From: Paenibacillus sp. HW567
GTDB lineage: Bacteria; Bacillota; Bacilli; Paenibacillales; Paenibacillaceae
NCBI RefSeq assembly: GCF_000374185.1
Contig: NZ_KB910518.1
Span: 2,737,687 to 2,801,686 of the forward strand
DNA: 64,000 nt
Direction: 5' to 3'
Shown here: piece after piece, positions 24,970 through 33,929 of the stretch
Layout: the number at the start of each line of letters is the position of its first letter
Numbering within the stretch: position 1 is the stretch's first letter
The notes under the pieces: model-generated
Databases searched by the model: none
What the model was told of the DNA's origin: nothing
What the model saw: only the letters and a program-made list of their open reading frames with translations
Program-made: the position numbers and the translations under genes

Positions 24970-25936
24970 TTAGCATCTTTTTAGCTTCGGCCTGCACATA
25001 CTGCCTGAGAGAGTCCGGCTCCAGCACTACCGCACCGCTCCCCCAGCCCAGCACCCAATGCTGCACCTCCTCCAGTTGACGTACCCTGAGTGTCACAAGC
25101 ACTCCATCCGCTTGCTCCTCATACTGCTCCATGTAAAAATATTGCTGCTCCTTCACCTTTGCACTCAGCGCATAATCAAACCATATCTTCACATGCATCT
25201 GCCGGTCATCTTTGGGTATGTATGCCTCCAGCCGGAAATTGTGCGGAATGTCAAAGGTCTGGTCCAAAAGCTGAAGCGTGCGTATCCTGCTCAGGAGAAA
25301 ATGACGCAGCCCATGCCGCAAATGACAGTAAGCAACCAGCATCCAATTACCAGACACAAAAACCAAGCCGTAGGGATCAATTTCCCTGGCCTTTGGAGAG
25401 TTATTGACGGTGGAATCGGCTTGTTCAGCAGTGCCAGGGCCGGGAGCGCCCGGCTTGCAGTATACCATGGTGAGGCTGCGCTGCTCCCGAATCGCCTGAC
25501 GCAGCAGCGCAAAGTTGGCTGCATTTGTATCATTGAGCCTGCGCCGTTTAGGGGTAATCAGCCGCACACCGGCACGGATCTGCTCTGATTCACGCTGTAC
25601 CGGCTCTGGCAGCACAGCCTCGATTTTACCCCGCGCTGCTGCTGCACTATCCCTAAATTCGGCATCGAACTGCTGCTCTACAAAATCACTGCCGATCAGC
25701 AGGCTGACCGCTTCCCCGGCAGTAAAGCTAACCGGAGGCAAGAAATACCCGTCCATCAGCCAATAACCTTGTCCAGGCGCGCCCACTACAGGAACCCCGG
25801 CTTCACTTAGCGCCTGCACATCCCGATAAATGGTCCGCACACTCGTTTCAAAGGTTTCGGCCAAATCCTCCGCCCTCTGTCTTCCCTTCCGTTGTAGCTC
25901 CAGGACAATCGCCAGCAGGCGATCCGTCTTATTCAT
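24959..25936 (-). CDS. YafY-type transcriptional regulator (HTH_11 plus WYL domain)
   Basis: Residues 1-60 are a DeoR-like winged helix (RLLAIVLELQRKGRQRAEDL, SVRTIYRDVQAL). A WYL domain covers about 140-240, with IDPYGLVFVSGNWMLVAYCH and the Arg-rich LRHFLLSRIRTLQLLDQ, followed by a C-terminal extension. WYL domains bind small ligands or nucleic acid. ATG follows AAAGGAGCAGTCCGCT. Single gene with its own terminator; target unknown. Confidence 0.88.
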   Translation of the reverse strand: MNKTDRLLAIVLELQRKGRQRAEDLAETFETSVRTIYRDVQALSEAGVPVVGAPGQGYWLMDGYFLPPVSFTAGEAVSLLIGSDFVEQQFDAEFRDSAAAARGKIEAVLPEPVQRESEQIRAGVRLITPKRRRLNDTNAANFALLRQAIREQRSLTMVYCKPGAPGPGTAEQADSTVNNSPKAREIDPYGLVFVSGNWMLVAYCHLRHGLRHFLLSRIRTLQLLDQTFDIPHNFRLEAYIPKDDRQMHVKIWFDYALSAKVKEQQYFYMEQYEEQADGVLVTLRVRQLEEVQHWVLGWGSGAVVLEPDSLRQYVQAEAKKMLKRY

Positions 25937-26043
25937 AGCGGACTGCTCCTTTATTCTCCAAATCCATTTATCTATTCATTATGTTAACGGAATGGACAAA
26001 GCTTGCGCAACCATTTGATGAATTGCCGCCTTTGGCTCAGTTC

Positions 26044-27123
26044 TTACGCCAAGCCCAATACATGCACCAGCATAAATCCCAGCAAGGATAGCAGCACTGA
26101 ACCGATAAGCCCGGCAAAAAATGGCCTTTTACCCATTCTGCCAAAGGTTCTCATATCCACGCCAAGCCCCATTCCCGCCATTGCCATGCCGAGTAATAAA
26201 TAAGCGAGTACGATCATATCCGCAGTGATATCCGCCGGGAGGATGCCCAATGTGTTAATGCCGCTCATCAAAAGAAACCCCAAAATGAACCAGGGAACCG
26301 GAAGCTTGCTCCACTCGACCCGTTTTCCGCCCTTCCTGCCGCTTTCTTCCACAGCCTTATCTGCACTTCGGCGCCCCTGTCTGCGCTCCCGGTATCTTTC
26401 CCAGCTTCCTAATAGAATTGCTACGGGAACAAGCAGCGCCACGCGGGTCAGCTTCACTATCACTGCCAAATCAGCAGCAGCTTTTCCGGCTGGCGCAGCC
26501 GCAGCAATCACGTGAGCCACTTCATGAAGTGTACCTCCCGCAAAGATGCCGTAGCCAGCCGGGCTAAGACCCAGAAACGGATAAATCACTGTATAGATCA
26601 GCGTAAAAATCGTGCCTAGAATCGCCACCGTTGCTGCACCCACAACCGTCTCATTGTCCGTCGCCTTGATTTGCGGGGCAATCGCCGCTACCGCTGCCGC
26701 ACCGCAAATTGCTGTTCCGCAGGCGGTCAGCAGGCTGAGCCTTCTATCTATCTTCAGCCATTTCGCCAATCCATAGACAGTGAACAAGGTGAAAATAATA
26801 TTGATTGCGGCAATGGCGAATACCTTGGGACCTGCCGCTGTTATGTCATACAGGTTCAGACGCATCCCGAGCAGAATGATCCCGGCGCGCAGCAAGCTTT
26901 TACCCGAGAACTGGATACCTGCCATCGCCTTCTGCGGCACAGCAATCACTGCTCTCACCGCCATGCCCAGCAGAATCGCCAGCACCAGTTGTCCCATAAT
27001 GCTTAAGAACGGCAGCAGGGCTAAAAATTTGGCCGCAACAGCAATCACAAGCGTAACCGCGATTCCCTGGATAAACCCTCCATGTCTAAATGTACTGTGA
27101 TACAGCTTGTGTACGTGATTCAT
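26044..27123 (-). CDS. YeiH-family putative sulfate/sulfite exporter
   Basis: This 359-residue protein has about ten membrane helices and family motifs such as LLRAGIILLGMRLNL, ACGTAICGAAAVAAIAP, VGAATVAILGT and AGGTLHEVAHVIAA (PF03601 type). A hydrophilic Lys/Arg-rich loop lies near residues 245-275. It is divergent from a LysR gene, as yeiH is beside yeiE in enteric bacteria. Members are annotated as sulfate exporters; the substrate is not experimentally firm. ATG follows GGAGGGGATAGTGA. Confidence 0.88.
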   Translation of the reverse strand: MNHVHKLYHSTFRHGGFIQGIAVTLVIAVAAKFLALLPFLSIMGQLVLAILLGMAVRAVIAVPQKAMAGIQFSGKSLLRAGIILLGMRLNLYDITAAGPKVFAIAAINIIFTLFTVYGLAKWLKIDRRLSLLTACGTAICGAAAVAAIAPQIKATDNETVVGAATVAILGTIFTLIYTVIYPFLGLSPAGYGIFAGGTLHEVAHVIAAAAPAGKAAADLAVIVKLTRVALLVPVAILLGSWERYRERRQGRRSADKAVEESGRKGGKRVEWSKLPVPWFILGFLLMSGINTLGILPADITADMIVLAYLLLGMAMAGMGLGVDMRTFGRMGKRPFFAGLIGSVLLSLLGFMLVHVLGLA

Positions 27124-27215
27124 TCACTATCCCCTCCGTCTGCCGCACGTGGCGGCTAACTCTCCATAGCTTCACTATAAGAGCGCCGGACGGGGAAGTG
27201 AAATATGCCTTTGCT

Positions 27216-27233
27216 ATTTGTATCATTACAAAT
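27216..27233. promoter_or_regulatory. Inverted repeat, probable LysR operator
   Basis: ATTTGTATCATTACAAAT is a perfect 7-bp inverted repeat with a 4-bp spacer and fits the T-N11-A pattern of LysR sites. It lies between the divergent YeiH-like and LysR genes, 87 bp before the LysR start. Confidence 0.65.
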
Positions 27234-27320
27234 ACTTATGATTAACGGGATCATGTGTGTTACAGTAGGAACTACAATAGGGAACAAGCCTGAAAACTCG
27301 CAGAAAAATGAGGTATTGTT

Positions 27321-28208
27321 ATGATTGTCGATGCATTGAGGGTGTTTGTAACGGTGGTGGAGCAAAGCCATTTCTCCAAAGCCGGCGAGCTGCTGAACCT
27401 GTCACAGCCGGGGGTCAGTCTGCATATCCGCAATTTGGAGAATGAATTGGGAACGAAGCTGCTGCACCGCTCCCCCAAACAGGTGCGCATGACAGAAGCC
27501 GGAACAATTCTCTATCGACATGCCAAGCAGATTCTCTCCCATTATGAAGAGGCGGACAGAGAGATTAGGCTGCTCCAGCACGAAGTCACGGGAAACCTCC
27601 ATATCGGGGCCAGCTTCACCATCGGAGAGTACATTCTGCCTGTTAGACTTGCTGAATTTGCCAAGCAATATCCGCAAGTCAATCTTCAGGTAACGATTGG
27701 AAATACCGAGGAAATCATTGCGTCTGTAAGAGCGAATATACTGGATGTCGGCTTTATTGAAGGGGAGACCGAAGATACAGACCTGACGATCATTCCCTAC
27801 ATGAAGGACGAAATGATCGTTATCGCTCCTGCCGGGCATCCCCTTGCGAACAACATCTTGGTCGAGAGTGCTATGCTCCAGGATCAGACATGGGTGCTGC
27901 GGGAGCATGGCTCCGGCACCCGTGCCTTCAGTGATCATTTTTTGGAGGCGTCGGGCCTTTCCGTCAAACGTACCTATGTGTTCAACAGCAGTCAAGGTGT
28001 TAAGGAAGCGGTCTCTGCCGGTCTGGGACTGGGCATGGTGTCCAGATGGATTGTGCGCAAGGAACTGGCCAGCGGTGAAATCAGCGAGCTGCGGCTACGG
28101 CGGAGACTCCTTGAACGGGAGTTCCTGATTATCCGGCACAAGGACAATCCGGCAGGTATGGCGGTTAGTATGTTCGTGCAGAAGCTGCTTGAGCTGCAGA
28201 AGACGTAG
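27321..28208 (+). CDS. LysR-family transcriptional regulator (CysL/YeiE-like)
   Basis: N-terminal winged helix (DALRVFVTVVEQSHFSKAGE, LNLSQPGVSLHIRNLENELG) and a C-terminal effector domain of the CbbR/CysL type (GNLHIGASFTIGEYILP, REHGSGTRAFSDHFL). 295 residues is the family norm. ATG follows GAGGTATTGTT. It is divergent from the putative sulfate exporter; YeiE/CysL homologues answer to sulfite or sulfur status, so control of the exporter is the natural inference. A LysR-type inverted repeat lies between them. Confidence 0.88.
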   Translation: MIVDALRVFVTVVEQSHFSKAGELLNLSQPGVSLHIRNLENELGTKLLHRSPKQVRMTEAGTILYRHAKQILSHYEEADREIRLLQHEVTGNLHIGASFTIGEYILPVRLAEFAKQYPQVNLQVTIGNTEEIIASVRANILDVGFIEGETEDTDLTIIPYMKDEMIVIAPAGHPLANNILVESAMLQDQTWVLREHGSGTRAFSDHFLEASGLSVKRTYVFNSSQGVKEAVSAGLGLGMVSRWIVRKELASGEISELRLRRRLLEREFLIIRHKDNPAGMAVSMFVQKLLELQKT

Positions 28209-28258
28209 GCGGACAACACCGCATTCCCTCAATCACATTATTTATAAGGGATTTCCTT

Positions 28259-28465
28259 GAGTGATTGCACTTTCTGCAATAGAATGCTCATTATTTCGCG
28301 ACAAATGGGATTCTGCTGTATTTCGTACAGTAGACCTCTCAATTTCAGGGCAAAAGCACCTTATCCACTGGATTCTGCTGCACAGAGTACAATACATTCT
28401 GTTTTTCGATGGATATAGGGGGCATCTGCTGTAAAAAGTGCAGCAGACATTGCCGCAAATTTCGC
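28259..28465. repeat. Tandem degenerate hairpin repeats
   Basis: Four related short hairpins follow one another about 50-60 bp apart: TTGCACTTTCTGCAA near 28264, CTGCTGTATTTCGTACAGTAG near 28313 (imperfect), CTGCTGCACAGAGTACAATAC near 28375, and CTGCTGTAAAAAGTGCAGCAG near 28426. Each is a small dyad built on CTGCTGT. No open reading frame of note. They look like a decayed repeat cluster filling the gap between convergent genes. Confidence 0.55.
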
Positions 28466-28501
28466 GGCACTTCAGACGATGAAATTTCACAGTAAGCACT
28501 C

Positions 28502-28561
28502 AATTTGGATTCGCCAAATTCGAGGCTTTCATAACCATGTACTCTGTTCGGACATGGTTAT
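28502..28561. terminator. Two perfect stem-loops downstream of the alpha-galactosidase gene
   Basis: AATTTGG/CCAAATT (28502-28520) and ATAACCATGT/ACATGGTTAT (28531-28561) form stems of 7 and 10 bp. The second is followed by TTTC on the plus strand only, so it would act mainly on plus-strand transcripts; on the minus strand there is no T-run. Their role as a terminator is uncertain. Confidence 0.35.
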
Positions 28562-28644
28562 TTCAGAATAGAATGCATCTCCCACTTGAATTAAGCACAC
28601 AGTACCTCATGTGAACCAGCCGTTTCCGTCCACTTCACCGTTGC

Positions 28645-30459
28645 TCACTCTCCAACTATTTCCCCAGGTACCCCACTCCCCCGCACAGGTCGAATCGCAA
28701 TTACACCTGCCGGGGGCACGTCGAGGGCGTATACTCCACTTCTCCACGCCGCCGTATACTCCGCGCTTACAGCCCCCTGGCAATCGCAGATGCGCAGCTC
28801 CAGCTCTCCCGGGTCACGGTCCAGCTCCAGCACCAGACGGGTGAGCAGCGTGCCGTTCACTATAAGAACGAGCTCCGGCAAATCCCCTGTTAAGGGAACC
28901 ACAGCATCCTGATAGGCTGCCAATACCCACTTCTGCGGCGTGCGGGCGATGACCAGAGGATACAGCAGCTCAGGGTGATGCGGCTCAAGGCGGCCGTCCA
29001 GCAGCACATCACGGTGCTCGCGCCAGAAGGACAACCAGAAGGACAGCATTGTAAAATGCGCCTGTGGCAGATTCCCCAGCCGGACAGAAACTTGCGGAAC
29101 GGAGAACAGCACGTTAATGAACTGCAGGGCGGCGTTTGCCGCAGTCTCCCCGGGATTCCACATCAGCATGTCGGAATGGGCCGCCGTTGCACCGCAGATC
29201 AGCCGGATATCCATTGTCTTGATCCGGTTCTGCAGGGCATCGTTCGGGCAATCGCCGGCCCGGAACATATTGCCGTATTTGCGCATCAGCGGACCGGTGT
29301 AATTCTGGCGGAATTCGATCAGAATATCCGGCTTCAGCCGCCGCAGACGGGAAATGATTCCGCTGAGCAGCAAATCCACCGCTTCCGGTACGGAATCCGT
29401 GTCCCGCCCCCCGCCGTTCAGCGCAGATGTCCCTCTAGGAATATAAAAGCTGTCTACGAAATCAAGCTTAAAGCCATCCAGATCCCAATCCAGCAAAGCC
29501 CGCTCATATAGAGCCGTCAAATACTCACGCACCTCAGAAAACCGCGGATCTGCAACCCCCGCGCCAAACTCCCCGCTGTAATACAGCAATTTATCCTCAA
29601 AACGCTGCCATGCTTCGCTATGCTTGCCGATGAACGGAACTGCGTACCACAGCAAGTACTTCATCCCAAGCCCGTGGACCCTGGCAACATGGGCTTTCAT
29701 ATCCGGTATTTTATCAGGGCTGTTTCTCCAGTCCCCGCAATACGCATAACCCCTGGCCTCATCCGAGGTCTGCCAGCCATCATCCACAATCACTGCCTTG
29801 CAGCCCAGCTCCGCCGCTAATCTGCACTCAGCCTCCACCGCTTCCGGCTCAAGCTGCTGATGAAAGCTATACCAGGTCGAGTACATCGGCTCTCTGGCTG
29901 CTTCCGGCACCGGGGATGGCTCACAGCCTGCAAGCCCCGCCCACCAATCACCCATCCCTTCCAGCGCTTCATAGTAAGGAATACTGCGGGAATCCAGCCG
30001 CAAAATAGCCGTATAATGCGCCACCGGAGGGCTTGGCTCGGCAAAAAACGTAACCGAACAATGAAAGCTGGCCGTTTCTTCATGAAGGCCCGCATGCAGC
30101 TCCAGGGGCTGCAAAACATCGGAGCAGGCAAAGGTCAACACATTGTTGGCCCGGTTACCGTACAGGCCTACGACCGGAGCGGCGGAAGTGGCTCTGGAGG
30201 AGAAGCCTTGCCACCAATCGGGAATCAGCCCACGGCTGCGCTCCACCGCCGGGTGCCACAAGCCCTGGACGTCCACCGCTGCATAGCTCCAGCTCAGTGA
30301 AAACCTGGGAGGAGCTGCCGGAGCCAGCGCTTGCAGGTCAAGGCGCACATAGTGAACGCCATTTTCCCCATTGTTATTAACTGCACAAAGTGAAGCTTCA
30401 AAGCTGCCTGTTTGACCTTCCAATCTGATTTCACAGCAATCGGTAATTAAGGTCTTCAA
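28645..30459 (-). CDS. Alpha-galactosidase, glycoside hydrolase family 36-like
   Basis: This 604-residue protein has no signal peptide, so it is cytoplasmic. An N-terminal beta domain precedes a TIM barrel with AVIVDDGWQTSD near residue 225, GLGMKYLLWYAVPFIG, and DGFKLDFVDSFY near 330, whose Asp is the likely nucleophile; FRAGDCPND near 405 may hold the acid/base. A beta domain closes the protein. It would remove alpha-galactosyl side groups from imported galactomanno-oligosaccharides or raffinose-type sugars. TTG start after AAGGACCCGA. Last gene of the mannan locus on the minus strand. Confidence 0.85.
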   Translation of the reverse strand: MKTLITDCCEIRLEGQTGSFEASLCAVNNNGENGVHYVRLDLQALAPAAPPRFSLSWSYAAVDVQGLWHPAVERSRGLIPDWWQGFSSRATSAAPVVGLYGNRANNVLTFACSDVLQPLELHAGLHEETASFHCSVTFFAEPSPPVAHYTAILRLDSRSIPYYEALEGMGDWWAGLAGCEPSPVPEAAREPMYSTWYSFHQQLEPEAVEAECRLAAELGCKAVIVDDGWQTSDEARGYAYCGDWRNSPDKIPDMKAHVARVHGLGMKYLLWYAVPFIGKHSEAWQRFEDKLLYYSGEFGAGVADPRFSEVREYLTALYERALLDWDLDGFKLDFVDSFYIPRGTSALNGGGRDTDSVPEAVDLLLSGIISRLRRLKPDILIEFRQNYTGPLMRKYGNMFRAGDCPNDALQNRIKTMDIRLICGATAAHSDMLMWNPGETAANAALQFINVLFSVPQVSVRLGNLPQAHFTMLSFWLSFWREHRDVLLDGRLEPHHPELLYPLVIARTPQKWVLAAYQDAVVPLTGDLPELVLIVNGTLLTRLVLELDRDPGELELRICDCQGAVSAEYTAAWRSGVYALDVPPAGVIAIRPVRGSGVPGEIVGE

Positions 30460-30516
30460 TCGGGTCCTTGGCTCCTTTACTGCGGATGCTTCTGCCTGCC
30501 TATGAATTCAGGCCCG

Positions 30517-32241
30517 CTACATCCGGCAGGGAATAATGATCTGTATACAGGTGCCTATGCCGGAACGGCTGGCAATCGTTACCCCAAAGCCATTGCCGCC
30601 GTGCAGCTTGATCCGGGAATCGACGTTGCGGATGCCGTATCCGATCCGGGGGCCTTCCGGAGCAAGAATCTGCCGGATAGTGTCCGCGTTCATGCCTACG
30701 CCGTTATCAATGATTTTGAACACTATCTCGTTCTCCCGCTTCTTCACCACCAGTCGGATGCCCAGCGTAGCCCCGAACCAGGCATGCTCCAGCGCATTTT
30801 CAATCATCGGCTGCAAAATCAGCTTGACCGTCGTATACTCCAGCACCCCGGAGTCAATATCATAATAGACCGCCAGCCGGTCGCTATACTTGATGCACTG
30901 AATGGCAATATAGGCTTTGGCATGTTCGATTTCTTTGCCGACGGTAGTTAAGATTTCTCCCCGGTTCAAGGAGAGGCGGTAAAATTTGGCCAGCTCCTGC
31001 ACAAGAATATGCAGCTTCTCTATATCTCCGAATTGGGCCAGGCGGTTGATGGAGGAGAGGGTATTGTAGAGGAAATGGGGGTTGATCTGCGCTTGCAGCG
31101 ATTCCAGCTCCGCTTCTTTTTTCTGGAGATCGGCGACATAGCTTTTATGAATCAAATCTTCCATATTGCTGCCCATCCGGTTAAAGGCGGTGGCGATTTG
31201 CGCCAGCTCATCATTGCCTTTGAAGCGGATTCTCTGGTGAAAGTCCCCGTCGTGAAAAGCATTCAGCGAGTCCACGATTTTCTGAATCCGCCGCGAGAAA
31301 TAACCGGACACCCCAATTCCCAGGCAAGCGAGCACGAAGGCACTCCCCAGACTGACGAGCAGAGTCATCCGGCGAACTTCATTAGCGCTCTCATCGAACA
31401 GGCTGTTCGGGATATAGGCTTGCAATTGCCACCCGAGTCCATGCAGCGGCTCACTTAGCAGCAGCCGGCCCGCAGCCAGCTTTGCGGTATCAATATGTCC
31501 TGCTTCACCATCCGGCGATGACGCCAGAACGACTCTCCCGCCTTGGTCGAGTATTAAGAGCGTGCTGTACTCCCCGATTTTGCGGTAATCTACGGAATCC
31601 AGCAGATCGCGAATCTGCACGGTCACCCGGACGAGCCCGATCTCCTGTCCCCGCTGGACATCATCGAGCTTCTGCAGCAGCGAAATATTTCCATCCTCCT
31701 TATCCTGCGCAACCTGCTGCCACCGGCTGAGACCCGGCAGGGTTCCCGTAACCCACAGCATACGGTACCAATCGACATCCTCAATCCTCTGTAGATGATA
31801 GATCTCATACCGTTTGGTCGAGAGCAGCGGATTCTGCTCCTCATCTTTATAGAAAATTTCCGGAAAGCTGTCGTTCCTGAGATACAGCGAAAGACCAATA
31901 TTGCTGGCTGTATAATTGAGCAGATTTTCAAGCGTCGGCATCAGAGTTTTCGTCATCGTCTCATAGCTGTACCAGCCTTGATCATAGCGCCGCAATGCAT
32001 TTTGCAGACTGTAGTTGTAGTACAGCATATTTGAAATCCGTTCGATATCATCGGTGCGGTAACGGATATTGTCGCGCATTTGCCGCAGTGTGCCTTGAAT
32101 ATTCTCCCGTGTTTTCTCTTTGAGAGAGCTTACGGAATGCGCATAGGCGAACAGTCCTACCGTCAGTACAGCAACCAGCAGACACAGCACGTAGGGCAGA
32201 ATCAGCTTGTATCCGAAAGGAATGTTCAATATGCGCCGCAT
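30517..32241 (-). CDS. YesM-type sensor histidine kinase
   Basis: 574 residues: membrane helix at about 10-32, extracellular sensor domain 33-290, second helix at about 292-314, HAMP linker, HisKA_YesM domain with the phosphoacceptor His in INPHFLYNTLSSINR, and a HATPase domain with MIENALEHAWFG and IDNGVGM. It probably senses sugars or a solute-binding protein state at the cell surface and phosphorylates the YesN partner encoded 1 nt upstream. Near-zero spacing implies one transcript with coupled translation. Confidence 0.92.
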   Translation of the reverse strand: MRRILNIPFGYKLILPYVLCLLVAVLTVGLFAYAHSVSSLKEKTRENIQGTLRQMRDNIRYRTDDIERISNMLYYNYSLQNALRRYDQGWYSYETMTKTLMPTLENLLNYTASNIGLSLYLRNDSFPEIFYKDEEQNPLLSTKRYEIYHLQRIEDVDWYRMLWVTGTLPGLSRWQQVAQDKEDGNISLLQKLDDVQRGQEIGLVRVTVQIRDLLDSVDYRKIGEYSTLLILDQGGRVVLASSPDGEAGHIDTAKLAAGRLLLSEPLHGLGWQLQAYIPNSLFDESANEVRRMTLLVSLGSAFVLACLGIGVSGYFSRRIQKIVDSLNAFHDGDFHQRIRFKGNDELAQIATAFNRMGSNMEDLIHKSYVADLQKKEAELESLQAQINPHFLYNTLSSINRLAQFGDIEKLHILVQELAKFYRLSLNRGEILTTVGKEIEHAKAYIAIQCIKYSDRLAVYYDIDSGVLEYTTVKLILQPMIENALEHAWFGATLGIRLVVKKRENEIVFKIIDNGVGMNADTIRQILAPEGPRIGYGIRNVDSRIKLHGGNGFGVTIASRSGIGTCIQIIIPCRM

Positions 32242-32242
32242 C

Positions 32243-33808
32243 TTACAAATGTCTCCTGTAGTCGCCCGGGCTGACGCCGTAATACTCCTTGAACTGCTTG
32301 CTGAAATGGGAAAGGTTCTTGTACCCTACCCGGTTGGCTGCTTCATAGACCTTCAGCTTAGGATCGCCAAGCAATTGCTTGACCCGCTCCAGCCGCCGCA
32401 GACTGACATAGTCCGAGAAATAAACCCCGGTCTCTTCATAGAAAATCTGTCCCAGATGATTGGGTGAAAAGGAAAAATGGTTCGCCGCATCCCGCAGCAT
32501 GACATTATGCTCCAGACGCTCCTCGATGTACTTCTCAATCTCAGCGACAAGCTTGCGTTTCTTGCCCTGCCGCTTGCGCTGAAGCCGCTCGGATAGCTCG
32601 AACATCCGGCGGCGGAGCCAGGATTTCATATCCTCAATCGTCTCCAGATGATAGAGAATGCTCAGGTGCTTCTTTTCCAGTCCCAGCAGCGCATAGAAAT
32701 CCTCATTGATCGTATGCAGATAAGCGTCCAGCTTGGAGACAATGTGCAGAAACAACTGATATATCTCAAGCTTGGTCTCCATATTTCCTACCCACACGAA
32801 CAGCTCTTCATTACAGTCGTCCACATCCACCAGCCGGTAAGAGGACATAGCTGCAAATAAGGCCTGGAGGATGCTGTCCAGATCCTTGGCTTTGGCTGAG
32901 ATCGGCCCTCTGGCGTCGGAGTGGAGAATAAGCTTGCCTTTGCCCAGGAACAGCTTCAGTCCAAGCGCATGTTTCGCCTTCTCAAAAGAGTCCGGCAGCT
33001 CCCTGAGACCCGTCACAGCAGGTCCAACCCCGATGGTCACCGTGAGCGGCATTCCGCTTACCGCCTGTTCAATCAGTCTGCGCAGCCGTCCGCTGTCCAC
33101 ATTCTCCTCCAGAATCAGCGCATAGTGGAACCGCTCCGTTCTACAGGCCTGAATCCGTTCCTCGGCGCAAAAAAGCTCGACGGCTGTCTCCAGCCGGTTC
33201 TCCATCTCCGCCTTGGCCCCATCTCCGTAGCCATTCAGCTTCCAGGACAAATCATCCGGCTCCAGCAGCGCTGTGTACAGCCGGGTTGTCCGCCAGGTAA
33301 TGCCGACCCGCTTCAGCAGCGACAGCACTCTTGCCTCATCCGGCATCCCATCCAGAAGCTGGAGGAACAGCTCTCTTTTGACAAGCGGCTCCGATTCCGA
33401 GAAGCAGCGCTGCAAATGCGAGTGCTCCCCTTCCCGGTCCAGGGTCTCCCGCACCTCTACCAGCGTCCGCCGCATATCCTCATCGTCCATTGGCTTCAGA
33501 ACATAGCCGGAGGCGTTCATGGAAATCGCCTGCTTGGCATACTGGAAGTCCTCATAGCCGCTCACAAAAATAATTTTCAGCTTCGGGTGCAGCTCAAGAG
33601 CTCTCCGGGCAAGCTCCATCCCTGACATAATCGGCATTCTGATATCCGTGACAATAATATCCACAGCCTGGGCTTCCAGCACCTTCAGCGCTTCAAAGCC
33701 GCTGCTCGCGGCTGCGCACACCTCCATGCCGAGACCGTCCCAGTCCATGAATCGCTCGAGACCCTCCAGATCCAGCAGCTCATCGTCTACCAGCAGCACC
33801 TTGTACAT
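32243..33808 (-). CDS. YesN-type response regulator with AraC DNA-binding domain
   Basis: About 521 residues. Receiver domain 1-120, with acidic DDE near residue 8, phospho-acceptor Asp in DIIVTDIRMPIMSG and switch Lys in YVLKPMD; a long central region; and an AraC-type double helix-turn-helix at the C-terminus (MLRDAANHFSFSPNHLGQIF, VYEAANRVGYKNLSHFSKQF). The ORF extends to 33913, but the ATG at 33806-33808, after AAGGATGGG, starts the receiver fold correctly. It is the natural activator of the neighbouring importer and mannanase genes; candidate sites are listed at 37650, 40841 and 43231. Confidence 0.92.
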   Translation of the reverse strand: MYKVLLVDDELLDLEGLERFMDWDGLGMEVCAAASSGFEALKVLEAQAVDIIVTDIRMPIMSGMELARRALELHPKLKIIFVSGYEDFQYAKQAISMNASGYVLKPMDDEDMRRTLVEVRETLDREGEHSHLQRCFSESEPLVKRELFLQLLDGMPDEARVLSLLKRVGITWRTTRLYTALLEPDDLSWKLNGYGDGAKAEMENRLETAVELFCAEERIQACRTERFHYALILEENVDSGRLRRLIEQAVSGMPLTVTIGVGPAVTGLRELPDSFEKAKHALGLKLFLGKGKLILHSDARGPISAKAKDLDSILQALFAAMSSYRLVDVDDCNEELFVWVGNMETKLEIYQLFLHIVSKLDAYLHTINEDFYALLGLEKKHLSILYHLETIEDMKSWLRRRMFELSERLQRKRQGKKRKLVAEIEKYIEERLEHNVMLRDAANHFSFSPNHLGQIFYEETGVYFSDYVSLRRLERVKQLLGDPKLKVYEAANRVGYKNLSHFSKQFKEYYGVSPGDYRRHL

Positions 33809-33880
33809 CCTATCCCATCCTTCGAACTCAGACTTCAGCCGCTCGAATTCGCCATCAAAATTACATTTTATAGTAAAATG

Positions 33881-33907
33881 GGGGTACACTTGGCTACAGT
33901 ATACCCC
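33881..33907 (-). terminator. Hairpin between the importer genes and the YesN/YesM genes
   Basis: On the minus strand GGGGTATACT and AGTGTACCCC form a 10-bp stem with one mismatch, followed by CATTTTAC. It lies just beyond the solute-binding-protein stop and may end or attenuate the importer transcript before the regulator gene. Confidence 0.5.
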
Positions 33908-33929
33908 ACACATAGACCCCGCTCTAGCT

